Shown here: piece by piece, positions 1-7,881 of the stretch
Position numbering within the stretch: the first letter of the stretch is position 1
Layout of the letters: each line of letters begins with the position of its first letter
Source of the DNA: Ruminococcus flavefaciens
GTDB taxonomy: Bacteria > Bacillota > Clostridia > Oscillospirales > Ruminococcaceae
NCBI GenBank assembly: GCA_002310115.1
Contig: DBYI01000079.1
Location: 1-25,867, forward strand
DNA: 25,867 nucleotides
Direction of reading: 5' to 3'
Translations under genes and position numbers: made by a program
Notes under the pieces: generated by a model
Database searches by the model: none
Told to the model about the DNA's origin: nothing
Seen by the model: the letters and a program-made list of their open reading frames with translations, nothing else

Positions 1-17
1 GTTAATGGAGGCAGACT

Positions 18-671
18 ATGGACAATTATGTAGTTACTTTTGCAAGAGGTTTTGGCAGCGGCGGCAAAGAGATTGCTTCAAAACTGGCAAAAGACTTAGG
101 CATTCATTGTTATGAAAACCGCATTCTGACTCTAGCCAGCCAGCTGAGCGGACTTGACGAGAACATGTTCAACGAAGTGAACGAGAAAGTACGCAAAAAA
201 GAAGGGTTTTCAGCCTTTTTGCGTGGGTTGCCGAGGTCAAGAAACTATATTGCACGCAACGAAAAGTTTGTTTCAGACGACAGGCTTTTTGAATATCAAA
301 GTCAGATAATCAAAGACCTTGCAGAGAAAGAATCATGCGTAATTGTAGGCAAATGCGCAGATTATGTTCTGAAAGGTTACCCGAATGTTGTCAGCGTCTA
401 CATTGAAGCACCAAGGGCTTTCTGCGTGCAGCGCACAATTGAGAATATGGGCGTAACAGAGGCAGTAGCTCATGCAACAATAGAAAGAACTGATAAGTTC
501 AGGGCTGATTATTACAAATATTATACGCACGGCAATTACTGGACAAACCCGGTGAATTACGATCTTACGCTTAACAGCGAGCGGGTTGGAATCGAGAATT
601 GCGTGAAACTGATAAAAGAGTACCTTGTAATAAAAGGGCTGATACCGGCAGAAAAAGCCGCATCAAAATAA
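18..671 (+). CDS. Cytidylate kinase-like family protein (paralogue 1)
   Basis: This 217-residue protein belongs to the cytidylate-kinase-like P-loop family. The N-terminus has a Walker-A-like loop, ARGFGSGGKEIASKLA (about residues 9-24), where the usual family form is G-R-x-x-G-S-G-G. Conserved stretches are CYENRILTLASQLSGLD (31-47) and CVIVGKCADYVL (107-118). The true substrate is unknown, because many family members are not proven CMP kinases. The start has GGAGG six bases upstream. The aminotransferase gene follows after 19 bases, so they are probably co-transcribed. By eye it is about 70 percent identical to the protein at 4446-5087, on the far side of the aminotransferase and transporter genes. 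The operon probably begins left of the window. Family assignment is fairly sure; the function is not known. Confidence 0.8.
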   Translation: MDNYVVTFARGFGSGGKEIASKLAKDLGIHCYENRILTLASQLSGLDENMFNEVNEKVRKKEGFSAFLRGLPRSRNYIARNEKFVSDDRLFEYQSQIIKDLAEKESCVIVGKCADYVLKGYPNVVSVYIEAPRAFCVQRTIENMGVTEAVAHATIERTDKFRADYYKYYTHGNYWTNPVNYDLTLNSERVGIENCVKLIKEYLVIKGLIPAEKAASK

Positions 672-690
672 GCAGACGGAGGCAGATAAT

Positions 691-1899
691 ATGAAACTTG
701 CAGATTTGGGTCTGACGGCAGACGACATAAAGGCAAAAGTAAACAAATACATGATTGAAACTTACGAAAGAATGGATTTTTTGTGCGAAAGAGCAAAAGA
801 CCAATACATGTATGACGAGAAGGGCGAAAAATATCTTGATTTTTACGCCGGTATTGCGGTCAACTCAACAGGCAGCTGTAATGATGCTGTTGTAGCTGCT
901 GTTATTGACCAGACAAAAGACGTAATGCACACGTTCAACTATCCGTACACCATTCCGCAGGCGCTTCTTGCTGAAAAAGTGTGCACCACAATAGGAATGG
1001 ATAAAATATTCTTTCAGAACTCTGGTACAGAAGCAAACGAAGCCATGATTAAAATGGCTAGAAAATACGGAATAGAGAAATACGGCCCGAACAGATATCA
1101 CATCGTAACGGCAAAGATGGGCTTTCATGGCCGCACTTTCGGTGCAATGTCTGCCACAGGCCAACCGGGCAACGGCTGTCAGGTTGGCTTCGGCCCGATG
1201 ACATACGGCTTTTCGTATGCGCCGTATAATGATTTACAAGCTTTCAAAGATGCATGTACCGAAAACACAATAGCTATAATGGTTGAGCCGGTTCAAGGCG
1301 AGGGCGGTGTTCACCCTGCAACACAAGAATTCATGACCGGTCTTAGAAAATTCTGCGACGAAAAAGAAATGCTTCTACTCATTGATGAAGTTCAGACAGG
1401 CTGGTGCAGAACGGGAAAATTCATGTCCTTCATGAATTACGGTGTAAAGCCCGATATCGTTTCGATGGCTAAGGCACTGGGCGGCGGTATGCCGATAGGT
1501 GCTATATGCGCGACGGAGGAAGTTTCAAAGGCATTCACCGCAGGTTCCCACGGAACTACATTCGGCGGACACCCCGTATGCTGCGCGGCAGCACTTGCGG
1601 CGATCGAGGAGATGGAGGACAAACATCTGGCAGAAAATGCTGCTGAGATGGGAGCTTACTTCATGGAGAAGCTGAAAACTTTGCCTAAGGTGAAAGAGGT
1701 AAGAGGACAGGGTCTTTTGGTGGGCGTTGAGTTCGACGGCGTAAATGCAGTCGATGTAAAGCACAAGTGCTTCGACAAAAAGCTGTTGATAACGGCACTG
1801 GGGGATAAGGTTATAAGAATGGTACCCCCGCTTATAATCACAAAAGATGACTGTGACAAAGCTGTAAAGATCATCGGAGAGGCGATCGGAGAGCTTTAA
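691..1899 (+). CDS. Class III PLP-dependent aminotransferase (acetylornithine/4-aminobutyrate type)
   Basis: A 402-residue, full-length class III aminotransferase (fold type I, PLP-dependent), cytoplasmic. Visible landmarks are the cofactor phosphate-binding NSGTEANEA (110-118), GFHGRTFGA (144-152), the pyridine-binding Asp in LLLIDEVQTG (Asp232), and the Schiff-base lysine in SMAKALGGG (Lys261). The subfamily covers acetylornithine, ornithine, GABA and related omega-amino donors, and sequence alone does not fix the donor. Its neighbours are an amino acid ABC transporter and a dehydrogenase, which suggests uptake and transamination of an imported amino acid. The ribosome site GGAGG lies close upstream, and the lipoprotein gene begins 38 bases after the stop. 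Class is certain; the substrate is open. Confidence 0.9.
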   Translation: MKLADLGLTADDIKAKVNKYMIETYERMDFLCERAKDQYMYDEKGEKYLDFYAGIAVNSTGSCNDAVVAAVIDQTKDVMHTFNYPYTIPQALLAEKVCTTIGMDKIFFQNSGTEANEAMIKMARKYGIEKYGPNRYHIVTAKMGFHGRTFGAMSATGQPGNGCQVGFGPMTYGFSYAPYNDLQAFKDACTENTIAIMVEPVQGEGGVHPATQEFMTGLRKFCDEKEMLLLIDEVQTGWCRTGKFMSFMNYGVKPDIVSMAKALGGGMPIGAICATEEVSKAFTAGSHGTTFGGHPVCCAAALAAIEEMEDKHLAENAAEMGAYFMEKLKTLPKVKEVRGQGLLVGVEFDGVNAVDVKHKCFDKKLLITALGDKVIRMVPPLIITKDDCDKAVKIIGEAIGEL

Positions 1900-1937
1900 G
1901 GATATACATAATTATTGAAATGAAAGGATAATGAAAT

Positions 1938-2825
1938 ATGAGAAGCAGATTTTTAAGAACAGTTTGTACGGCACTGACAGCAAGCGTTATGGCACTGACA
2001 TTTGCAGGATGCGGAAGTTCATCGGGGGACGCTAAGCAAAGCAGCGGCGGCGACGGAAAGGTACTGAGAGTCGGCATGGAATGTGCTTATGCACCATTCA
2101 ACTGGACACAGATCGGTGAAGAAGTTCCTGATGGCAGCAAGGCGGTGCCTATCTACGGAACCAGCGAGTATGCTTACGGATATGATGTTATGGTGGCACA
2201 GAAGCTGGCTGATGATCTGGGGATGAGCCTTGAGATACATAAAGTCGAATGGGATTCCATCGGTCTTTCACTGGACGCTAAGGAGTATGACTGCATAATC
2301 GCAGGCATGGGCAGAACTAAGGAACGTGAAGCTTCCTATTCATTTACAGAACCTTACTACTACCGCGACAACTGCCTTGTTGTAAAGAAAGGTTCGGATT
2401 ACGAGAGTGTAAAGGGACTTTCGGATTTTAAGGGCAAGAACGTAACCGTTACTACACAGCTTGGCACAGGCTGGGTTCCCCTGCTTGACCAGATCCCCGA
2501 TGCGACCCTCGGTGCAAACTACGAAACTACCGCAGAAGTATTCATGGCGGTATCGAACGGTGTTGCAGATGTAGCGCTGATCGACCTGCCGACTGCTGAA
2601 TCCGCACTGCTGACAAATACAGATCTTACAATCGTTGTTCCCGATGAAAGTGATGCTTTTGAAGGCGACAAGGAAATGACGAACGTCTGCATAGCTACAA
2701 GAAAGGACGATACCGAGCTCCGCGACAAGTTGCAGAAGGCAATGGACGATATCGGCTGGAGCGACAAGGCTAAAATGGACGAACTTATGAGCAAGGCTGT
2801 TGAGTTACAGCCTGCGGCTAACTGA
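1938..2825 (+). CDS. Amino acid ABC transporter substrate-binding lipoprotein
   Basis: A 295-residue extracellular solute-binding protein of family 3 (polar amino acids). Residues 1-24 form a lipoprotein signal peptide ending in the lipobox LTFAGC, with Cys25 the expected lipidated residue. A Ser/Gly-rich tether follows. The mature part starts with LRVGMECAYAPFNW, typical of the family, and contains GYDVMVAQKLADDLG and the ligand-site segment CIIAGMGRTKEREASYSFTEPYY. It would capture substrate outside the membrane and deliver it to the permease at 2933 and ATPase at 3701. A stable hairpin lies in the gap before the permease gene and may keep the level of this component higher. The exact amino acid ligand cannot be read from sequence. 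Confidence 0.92.
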   Translation: MRSRFLRTVCTALTASVMALTFAGCGSSSGDAKQSSGGDGKVLRVGMECAYAPFNWTQIGEEVPDGSKAVPIYGTSEYAYGYDVMVAQKLADDLGMSLEIHKVEWDSIGLSLDAKEYDCIIAGMGRTKEREASYSFTEPYYYRDNCLVVKKGSDYESVKGLSDFKGKNVTVTTQLGTGWVPLLDQIPDATLGANYETTAEVFMAVSNGVADVALIDLPTAESALLTNTDLTIVVPDESDAFEGDKEMTNVCIATRKDDTELRDKLQKAMDDIGWSDKAKMDELMSKAVELQPAAN

Positions 2826-2873
2826 CAGATATCATCATACTTGACATATTGTCTTTCACAACTACCTGTTCAG

Positions 2874-2903
2874 GCAGTCCGACATTATATACGGTCGGGC
2901 TGC
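2874..2903 (+). promoter_or_regulatory. Intercistronic hairpin between binding protein and permease
   Basis: An inverted repeat with 10-bp arms (GCAGTCCGAC and GTCGGGCTGC, one G-U pair) and a 10-base loop lies in the 107-base gap. It lacks a U-run, so it is not a clear terminator. Such hairpins after binding-protein genes often stabilise the upstream mRNA and lower expression of the permease; that role is inferred here. Confidence 0.55.
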
Positions 2904-2932
2904 TTGTTCAGGGAAAATAAGGGGCGAGAAAA

Positions 2933-3688
2933 ATGACGAACACACCGACAAATTCATTTGAATGGGTTTTGTTCATAGCAAAAAAATATTCAGATCTTTT
3001 CCTGCGTGGCACATGGCTGACGATGCTTGTATCCGTATCGGGGACACTGCTGGGATTTATTCTCGGCTATGCTGTTGGCATAGTTCAGGATACGGCAGTG
3101 AATAAGGAAGACAATCCCGTAAAGCGCGGTATACTTTTGTTTTTCAAGGGCATCTGCACACTTTATGTAGAACTCTTCCGCGGCACGCCGATGATCGTAC
3201 AGGCAATGATCGTTTTTTACGGACTCAGACAGGCAGGTTTCGAGATTGACCCTATAAGTGCAGGCATACTCGTTACACTGCTGAATACGGGTGCATATAT
3301 GGCAGAGACCGTCCGCGCAGGTATCAAATCCATCGACGCAGGTCAGCGTGAGGGTGCGCTGGCACTGGGTATGTCTCCAATATCCGCGATGTTCCACATT
3401 ATACTGCCGCAGGCATTCAAAAACATCGTTCCCGAGATGGCGAATATGTTCCTGACAAACCTGAAAATGACCTCGGTGCTGAACGTCATCGGTGTACAGG
3501 AGCTGTTTTTGCAGGCTAAGACCGCAGGCGGCACCTACTATAAATATCTTGAATCCTATCTCGTCATTGCGCTGATATATCTTGTGCTGTGCTTTGTATT
3601 CAGCAGAGTTTTCGCTCTGATAGAGAAAAAGACCGCCGTCCGTAAGGATTACGTTCTCGCGGTCGAGTATATGGAAAACACGCAGTAA
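2933..3688 (+). CDS. Amino acid ABC transporter permease (HisM/GlnP family)
   Basis: A 251-residue integral membrane permease of the polar amino acid uptake family. The first membrane segment covers about residues 24-48 (TWLTMLVSVSGTLLGFILGYAVG), followed by others through the C-terminus. The conserved ATPase-contact loop is visible as the EAA motif: EGALALGMSPISAMFHIILPQAF (about 140-162), with Glu-Gly-Ala and the glycine nine residues on. LYVELFRGTPMIVQ is another family hallmark. It most likely forms a homodimer channel with the ATPase encoded 12 bases downstream, taking substrate from the lipoprotein encoded upstream. The start is preceded by a GGGGCGAG ribosome site. Confident family call; the substrate is unknown. 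Confidence 0.92.
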   Translation: MTNTPTNSFEWVLFIAKKYSDLFLRGTWLTMLVSVSGTLLGFILGYAVGIVQDTAVNKEDNPVKRGILLFFKGICTLYVELFRGTPMIVQAMIVFYGLRQAGFEIDPISAGILVTLLNTGAYMAETVRAGIKSIDAGQREGALALGMSPISAMFHIILPQAFKNIVPEMANMFLTNLKMTSVLNVIGVQELFLQAKTAGGTYYKYLESYLVIALIYLVLCFVFSRVFALIEKKTAVRKDYVLAVEYMENTQ

Positions 3689-3700
3689 GGAGGGTGCGCA

Positions 3701-4441
3701 ATGAGTGAAGAGATCATCAGAGTTGAGGAACTCGGAAAATCCTTCGGCGAGCATCAGGTGCTCCGCAAGATAGATTTCAGTGTGAACAAGGGCGATATAA
3801 TCTGCATACTGGGTTCGTCGGGTTCGGGAAAATCCACTATGCTGCGCTGCATAAATCAGCTTGAAACGCAGAGCTGCGGAAAGATATTCTTCCACGGCAG
3901 TGAGCTTGGCAAAAAGCAAAAGGAGATAAACGAATACCGTTCCAAAGTTGGTATGGTGTTCCAGTCCTTCAACCTGTTCAACAATATGACGGTGCTGAAA
4001 AACTGCATGGAGGGTACGCAGAAGGTTCTGCATCTTCCAAAGAAGGAAGCATTTGAACGTGCGATAGAAAATTTGAAAGCGGTTGGAATGGCACCTTTCA
4101 TCAATGCTTATCCGTCACAGCTTTCGGGCGGACAGAAGCAGCGTGTCGCAATAGCAAGAGGACTTTGTATGCAGCCCGAGGTTCTGCTTTTCGACGAACC
4201 CACCTCAGCACTTGACCCCGAAATGGTGGGTGATGTACTTAACGTAATGAAAGAACTTGCAAAAAAAGACCTTACAATGCTTATTGTTACTCACGAAATG
4301 GACTTCGCCCGCGATGTATCGAACCGTGTACTTTTCATGGATAAGGGATACATCGTTGAGGACGCACCGCCGCAGAAATTTTTCTCTGCTCCCGAACATC
4401 CGAGAGCTAAGGAATTTTTAAGCAGATTTATTGCGGGGTGA
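3701..4441 (+). CDS. Amino acid ABC transporter ATP-binding protein (GlnQ family)
   Basis: A 246-residue cytoplasmic ATPase subunit. Walker A is GSSGSGKST (38-46). The Q-loop is in MVFQSFNLFNNMTV, the ABC signature LSGGQKQRVAIARGL is near 141-155, Walker B is VLLFDEPTSALDP, and the switch histidine is in VTHEMDFA. The length is that of a complete subunit with no extra domain. It powers the permease encoded just upstream. The gene ends five bases before the probable start of the next kinase-like gene, so the two are probably translationally linked. Complete and apparently functional. Confidence 0.93.
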   Translation: MSEEIIRVEELGKSFGEHQVLRKIDFSVNKGDIICILGSSGSGKSTMLRCINQLETQSCGKIFFHGSELGKKQKEINEYRSKVGMVFQSFNLFNNMTVLKNCMEGTQKVLHLPKKEAFERAIENLKAVGMAPFINAYPSQLSGGQKQRVAIARGLCMQPEVLLFDEPTSALDPEMVGDVLNVMKELAKKDLTMLIVTHEMDFARDVSNRVLFMDKGYIVEDAPPQKFFSAPEHPRAKEFLSRFIAG

Positions 4442-4445
4442 AATT

Positions 4446-5087
4446 ATGGCTGATAAAAATTTTGTTGTAACTTTTGCAAGAGGTTTCGGTACAGGCGGAA
4501 AGGTCATAGCTTCAAAGCTGGCGGCAGACTTGGGAGTACATTGTTACGAGAACCGCATACTCACTCTCGCATCACAGCTCAGCGGTCTTGATGAAGAACT
4601 TTTCAGAGAGGTGAATGAGCGTGTACGAAATAAAAACGGTACCTTTGCGGGAATGATGCGGGGTCTGCCGAGAGCAAAAAAATACATCGCCCATACAGAA
4701 AAATTTGTTTCCGACGATACTCTGTTCAGCTATCAGAAGCAGATAATCAAGAACCTCGCCGATACAGAATCCTGTGTGATAGTCGGTAAATGCGCTGATT
4801 ATATACTCGCAGGCAGGCCGAATGTTATAAGCGTGTACATCGAAGCGCCGAGAGATTTCTGCATCAAGCGCACGATGGCTAACATGGGCGTTACGGAAGA
4901 GGTCGCAGCTGCAACGATAAAGCAGACAGATGCTTATCGCGCAGAATACTATAAATACTATACCCACGGAAATTACTGGACAAACCCGATAAACTATGAT
5001 ATGACCCTCAACAGCGAGCGCGTCGGAATTGATGAGTGCGTGGAGCTGATAAAGTCGTACATGAGGATAAAAGGGCTTATTGATTGA
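4446..5087 (+). CDS. Cytidylate kinase-like family protein (paralogue 2)
   Basis: A 213-residue paralogue of the protein at 18-671, with the same Walker-A-like ARGFGTGGKVIASKLA, CYENRILTLASQLSGLD and CVIVGKCADYIL. The two differ mainly between residues 50 and 75. I chose the ATG at 4446 rather than the in-frame ATG at 4431, because GGGGTGA stands just before 4446 and the protein then aligns with its paralogue from the first residue. The longer start would overlap the ATPase gene. The pair brackets the aminotransferase and transporter genes, which suggests a duplication within the operon or a heteromeric enzyme. The phosphoryl acceptor is unknown. Confidence 0.8.
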   Translation: MADKNFVVTFARGFGTGGKVIASKLAADLGVHCYENRILTLASQLSGLDEELFREVNERVRNKNGTFAGMMRGLPRAKKYIAHTEKFVSDDTLFSYQKQIIKNLADTESCVIVGKCADYILAGRPNVISVYIEAPRDFCIKRTMANMGVTEEVAAATIKQTDAYRAEYYKYYTHGNYWTNPINYDMTLNSERVGIDECVELIKSYMRIKGLID

Positions 5088-5105
5088 TCTATGAAGGTGA
5101 AAGTA

Positions 5106-6236
5106 ATGATACAGCATTATAACATTTCGGACAGCTTGATCTTCGGACGCGGAAAACTCAGTGTGACAGGCAGGACGGCGGCTCGTTTCGGTAAAAAGGC
5201 ACTGATAGTAACAGGCGGCAGCAGCTCGAAAAAATCAGGTGCGCTGGACAGGCTGATGAACTGCCTTGAAAGCGAACATATCGGGTTTGAGTTATTCGAT
5301 AAAGCAACGCCTAATCCCTTGACGACAACAGCCGAAGATGGCGCAAGATTTGCAGTAGAAAACAGCTGTGACATGGTAATAGCTATCGGCGGCGGAAGTG
5401 TTATCGACTGCACTAAAGCGGCAGCGTACTTAGCGGTGAATGAGGGAGATATAAACGATCATATCTATGACCGCATTGAAAGCAAGGGCGCTTTGCCGAT
5501 AATCGCAATACCTACCACCTGCGGCACAGGCAGTGAGGGCAATGGTTTTGCGGTGCTGACGAATCCCGAAAACGGAGATAAAAAATCTCTGCGTAGAAAG
5601 GACATAGTCCCGAAAGCGGCAATAATCGATTCGGAACTTATGGAGACTATGCCTAAGAGTGTTCTTGCCAGCGTAAGCTTCGATGCGCTGTGTCATTGTA
5701 TGGAAGCGTATATCTCAAAGGCGTGGCATCCGATAACCGATCAGAGCGCACTGTACGGAATGAAGTTGATCGCTGATAATCTTGTGGACGTATATAACGG
5801 CTGTAATGATCCCAATGCATGGGACGCACTGGCATGGGCAAGTACTCTTGGAGGTATGGTCATTCACACGGTGGGAGTAACTCTGCCCCATGGTATGGAA
5901 CATCCTGCGAGCGGTCTGAAAAACATTGTACACGGCAGAGGTCTTGCGGCACTCACACCTGTTATCACTGAAGCGAGCATAGAGTATTCACCCGAACGTT
6001 ACGAAACCATATCAAAGATACTTCACGGCATGACAGCTTATGACTGCTCCGATGCCATAAGAAAGCTGCTCGAAACGATCGGGCTTACTGTAAAGCTTTC
6101 TGACGAGGGCATAACATCCGATGATATACCTTTTCTGACAGAAAACTGTTTCAAAGTCTCGGCGGCAAGCATAGCGAATCACCCCGCAGCTTTTGACAGG
6201 GATATGATTGCTAAGCTGTATGAAAAAGCGCTGTAA
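5106..6236 (+). CDS. Iron-containing alcohol dehydrogenase (butanol dehydrogenase-like)
   Basis: A 376-residue group III (iron-activated) NAD(P)-dependent dehydrogenase, cytoplasmic. The dinucleotide-binding GGGSVIDCTKA follows the Rossmann part, and IPTTCGTGSEG is the classic family stretch. Metal ligands are seen in SFDALCHCMEAY (Asp and His), in LPHGMEHPAS and in VHGRGLA. The family reduces aldehydes or ketones to alcohols. I prefer the ATG at 5106 over that at 5091, since GAAGGTGA lies five bases before it. It is the last gene of the operon, closed by the terminator at 6253. It may reduce the aldehyde or keto product formed after transamination; this is inferred from position only. Confidence 0.9.
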   Translation: MIQHYNISDSLIFGRGKLSVTGRTAARFGKKALIVTGGSSSKKSGALDRLMNCLESEHIGFELFDKATPNPLTTTAEDGARFAVENSCDMVIAIGGGSVIDCTKAAAYLAVNEGDINDHIYDRIESKGALPIIAIPTTCGTGSEGNGFAVLTNPENGDKKSLRRKDIVPKAAIIDSELMETMPKSVLASVSFDALCHCMEAYISKAWHPITDQSALYGMKLIADNLVDVYNGCNDPNAWDALAWASTLGGMVIHTVGVTLPHGMEHPASGLKNIVHGRGLAALTPVITEASIEYSPERYETISKILHGMTAYDCSDAIRKLLETIGLTVKLSDEGITSDDIPFLTENCFKVSAASIANHPAAFDRDMIAKLYEKAL

Positions 6237-6252
6237 TTTATATGTTTATGGG

Positions 6253-6280
6253 AAGCCCGTTGATCGTCGGGCTTTCTTTT
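6253..6280 (+). terminator. Intrinsic terminator of the aminotransferase/transporter operon
   Basis: AAGCCCG pairs with CGGGCTT across an 8-base loop and is followed by a T-rich tract (TCTTTT). It sits 16 bases after the dehydrogenase stop codon. Confidence 0.85.
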
Positions 6281-6314
6281 ATATCAACAAAAGCTGCAAT
6301 ATGTTTTTCACATA

Positions 6315-6344
6315 TTGACAAGTATTGCGACATTGTGATATACT
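6315..6344 (+). promoter_or_regulatory. Sigma-A promoter of the FUSC-HAD gene
   Basis: A perfect -35 TTGACA (6315-6320), an 18-base spacer and a -10 TATACT (6339-6344). Transcription should start near 6351, about 15 bases before a terminator hairpin. Confidence 0.8.
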
Positions 6345-6360
6345 ATTAACATAGTTTGGA

Positions 6361-6401
6361 AAGCAACGGTGCTGATGCTCATCAGTGCCGTTTATTTTTT
6401 T
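6361..6401 (+). promoter_or_regulatory. Leader attenuator 1 (AAGCAA plus terminator hairpin)
   Basis: AAGCAA (6361-6366) is followed by a hairpin with arms at 6366-6375 and 6382-6391 (two G-U pairs) and a run of T ending at 6401. It lies between the promoter and the GAGGTGAT ribosome site of the gene at 6414. Unless antiterminated, transcription should yield only a ~50-nt RNA. The same design recurs at 7819 and 15942. The regulator is unknown. Confidence 0.7.
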
Positions 6402-6413
6402 GAGGTGATCTGT

Positions 6414-7688
6414 ATGCAAACAACCCGAAAGTTACCGCCGATAGGTGCGAGGATAATTAAATCATCTGTTTCGGTAGCTTTGTGTATGCTTATCTATCAT
6501 CTTCGTACTATGCTGCCAATTGGTAACGGGATACCGTTTTACAGCGCACTTGCAGCTCTGTGGTGCCTGCAGCCTTATCATGATACGACAAAGAAAAACG
6601 CTTGGCAGCGTTCAATTGGTACACTGACAGGAGCTTTGTTCGGGCTACTGTTTTTGATGTTTCTGAGAGCTGCTGATATTTCCGAACCGATAATAGTCTA
6701 TTTGCTTTCAGCTGTTGTAATTATTCCTGTCATATATACTACCGTCGTTCTGAATAAGCGTAACGCCGCGTTCTTTTCCTGCGTTGTATTTCTAAGCATT
6801 GCACTGACACATTCATTTGATGATGATCCATATATGTTTGTGCTTAACAGGGTGCTTGATACCTTTATTGGCATCGGAGTCGGACTTGCGGTGAATAACT
6901 TCCGTCTGCCCGTAAAGCACGACAGCAAAACGCTTTATGTAAGCGGTATTGATGATGTGCTTATATCAGATGATCATTCCACTGTTCAATACAGCAAGGT
7001 CGAGCTGAACAGGCTTATAGAATCGGGAGTAAAGTTCACCGTTTCAACTATCCATACCCCTGCCGAAGTCATTTCTCTAATGGACGGCGTTGATCTTGAA
7101 CTTCCCGTAATAGTAATGGACGGAGCTGCTATGTACGACATAAAGGGAAAAGAATATATTGAGACTAAGTGCTTATCTCCGGAGATCTGCGAGAAAGCAG
7201 AAAGCATTATCGAATCGAAAGGTCTGCATTGTTTTGTGAATGCTTTATACGATCACTCACTGATGATATTTTACGGAGAGTTGAAAAATCCTGCCGAAAA
7301 GGATCTGTTTGAAACCCACAAGTCTTCACCCTACAGAAACTATATCCGCAAGATTTATCGGCATTATGATAACTCCGAGAGGGTGATATACCTGACAGTT
7401 CTTGCTGAAAAGGAAGCTGTTCTTAACCTTGAAAAAGAGCTTGCAGAGCAGATGGGACTGTTTGTGCGTGTAACCGTATATCCATCGGAATATGAAAGCT
7501 ATCTGTATCTGAAAGTATATTCACCGTTTGCATCAAAACAGGAAATGCTCAAAAAACTATGGTCGCACACCGATGCGGAAAGCATAGTTACGATAGGCAG
7601 CATCAAAGGAAAATATGATATTTACATAGGTGACGGCGGTGGAAATGCTACGATAAAAAAACTAAAAAAGCTGTATCGTCACAGGTGA
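6414..7688 (+). CDS. FUSC/aromatic-acid-exporter-like membrane protein fused to a degenerate HAD domain
   Basis: A 425-residue two-domain protein. Residues 15-165 are hydrophobic, with several membrane segments (for example 17-30, 70-84, 95-113, 119-132, 150-162), and resemble the FUSC/ArAE exporter family. Residues about 172-425 resemble a Cof-type HAD hydrolase. Its motif I reads SGIDDVLIS, where active enzymes have D-x-D-G-T. Gly178 therefore replaces the nucleophilic Asp, while Asp180 remains. The C-terminal IGDGGGNATIKKL looks like a partly eroded motif IV, and the protein stops soon after. I chose ATG 6414, since GAGGTGAT precedes it and the upstream in-frame ATG codons lie inside the leader terminator. 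It is perhaps a transporter with a ligand-sensing HAD-like domain. Fusion seen directly; function inferred. Confidence 0.75.
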   Translation: MQTTRKLPPIGARIIKSSVSVALCMLIYHLRTMLPIGNGIPFYSALAALWCLQPYHDTTKKNAWQRSIGTLTGALFGLLFLMFLRAADISEPIIVYLLSAVVIIPVIYTTVVLNKRNAAFFSCVVFLSIALTHSFDDDPYMFVLNRVLDTFIGIGVGLAVNNFRLPVKHDSKTLYVSGIDDVLISDDHSTVQYSKVELNRLIESGVKFTVSTIHTPAEVISLMDGVDLELPVIVMDGAAMYDIKGKEYIETKCLSPEICEKAESIIESKGLHCFVNALYDHSLMIFYGELKNPAEKDLFETHKSSPYRNYIRKIYRHYDNSERVIYLTVLAEKEAVLNLEKELAEQMGLFVRVTVYPSEYESYLYLKVYSPFASKQEMLKKLWSHTDAESIVTIGSIKGKYDIYIGDGGGNATIKKLKKLYRHR

Positions 7689-7772
7689 TAAGTGTACAAG
7701 ATCGGCGTACGATATATTTCAGACTTATGCCACAAACTTTCAGAGAAAGCCTGAAAACACGCAGATATTACC

Positions 7773-7801
7773 TTGACTTTCAAGATTTAAAGTGATATAA
7801 T
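7773..7801 (+). promoter_or_regulatory. Sigma-A promoter of the ATP-grasp/alpha-E operon
   Basis: TTGACT (7773-7778), exactly 17 bases, then TATAAT (7796-7801). The predicted start is near 7808. The 7689-7772 stretch before it shows no gene. Confidence 0.85.
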
Positions 7802-7818
7802 TCAAGTAAAGAAAAACC

Positions 7819-7857
7819 AAGCAAAGGCGCTTCTCCAAATTGGAGGAGCGCCTTTTT
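7819..7857 (+). promoter_or_regulatory. Leader attenuator 2 (AAGCAA plus terminator hairpin)
   Basis: AAGCAA (7819-7824) runs into a 14-bp hairpin (arms 7823-7836 and 7842-7855, one G-U pair), followed by T to 7857. It stands after the promoter and before the ribosome site (GGAG) of the ATP-grasp gene, so it can act as a conditional terminator for the whole operon. Its outer stem shares the GGYGCT/AGYGCC pattern with the leader at 6361; the leader at 15942 shares GGYGCT and GCGCC. Confidence 0.75.
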
Positions 7858-7881
7858 CAGGTATGAAACGGAGTGATAAAA

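Noticed and set aside
2990..4033. A 347-residue open frame antisense to the ABC permease and ATPase genes
   Set aside because: Rich in His, Cys and Tyr with no family motifs, no ribosome site, and fully opposite two clear conserved genes; a shadow frame.
4572..5117. A 181-residue open frame antisense to the second cytidylate-kinase-like gene
   Set aside because: The opposite strand carries an obvious conserved gene and this frame has no recognisable features.
6369..6413. N-terminal extension of the FUSC-HAD protein starting at the ATG at 6369
   Set aside because: These codons lie inside the terminator hairpin and T-run of the leader; a good ribosome site precedes ATG 6414.
7745..7760. Terminator after the FUSC-HAD gene (TTTCAG/CTGAAA stem)
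   Set aside because: The stem is six base pairs only and no U-run follows.
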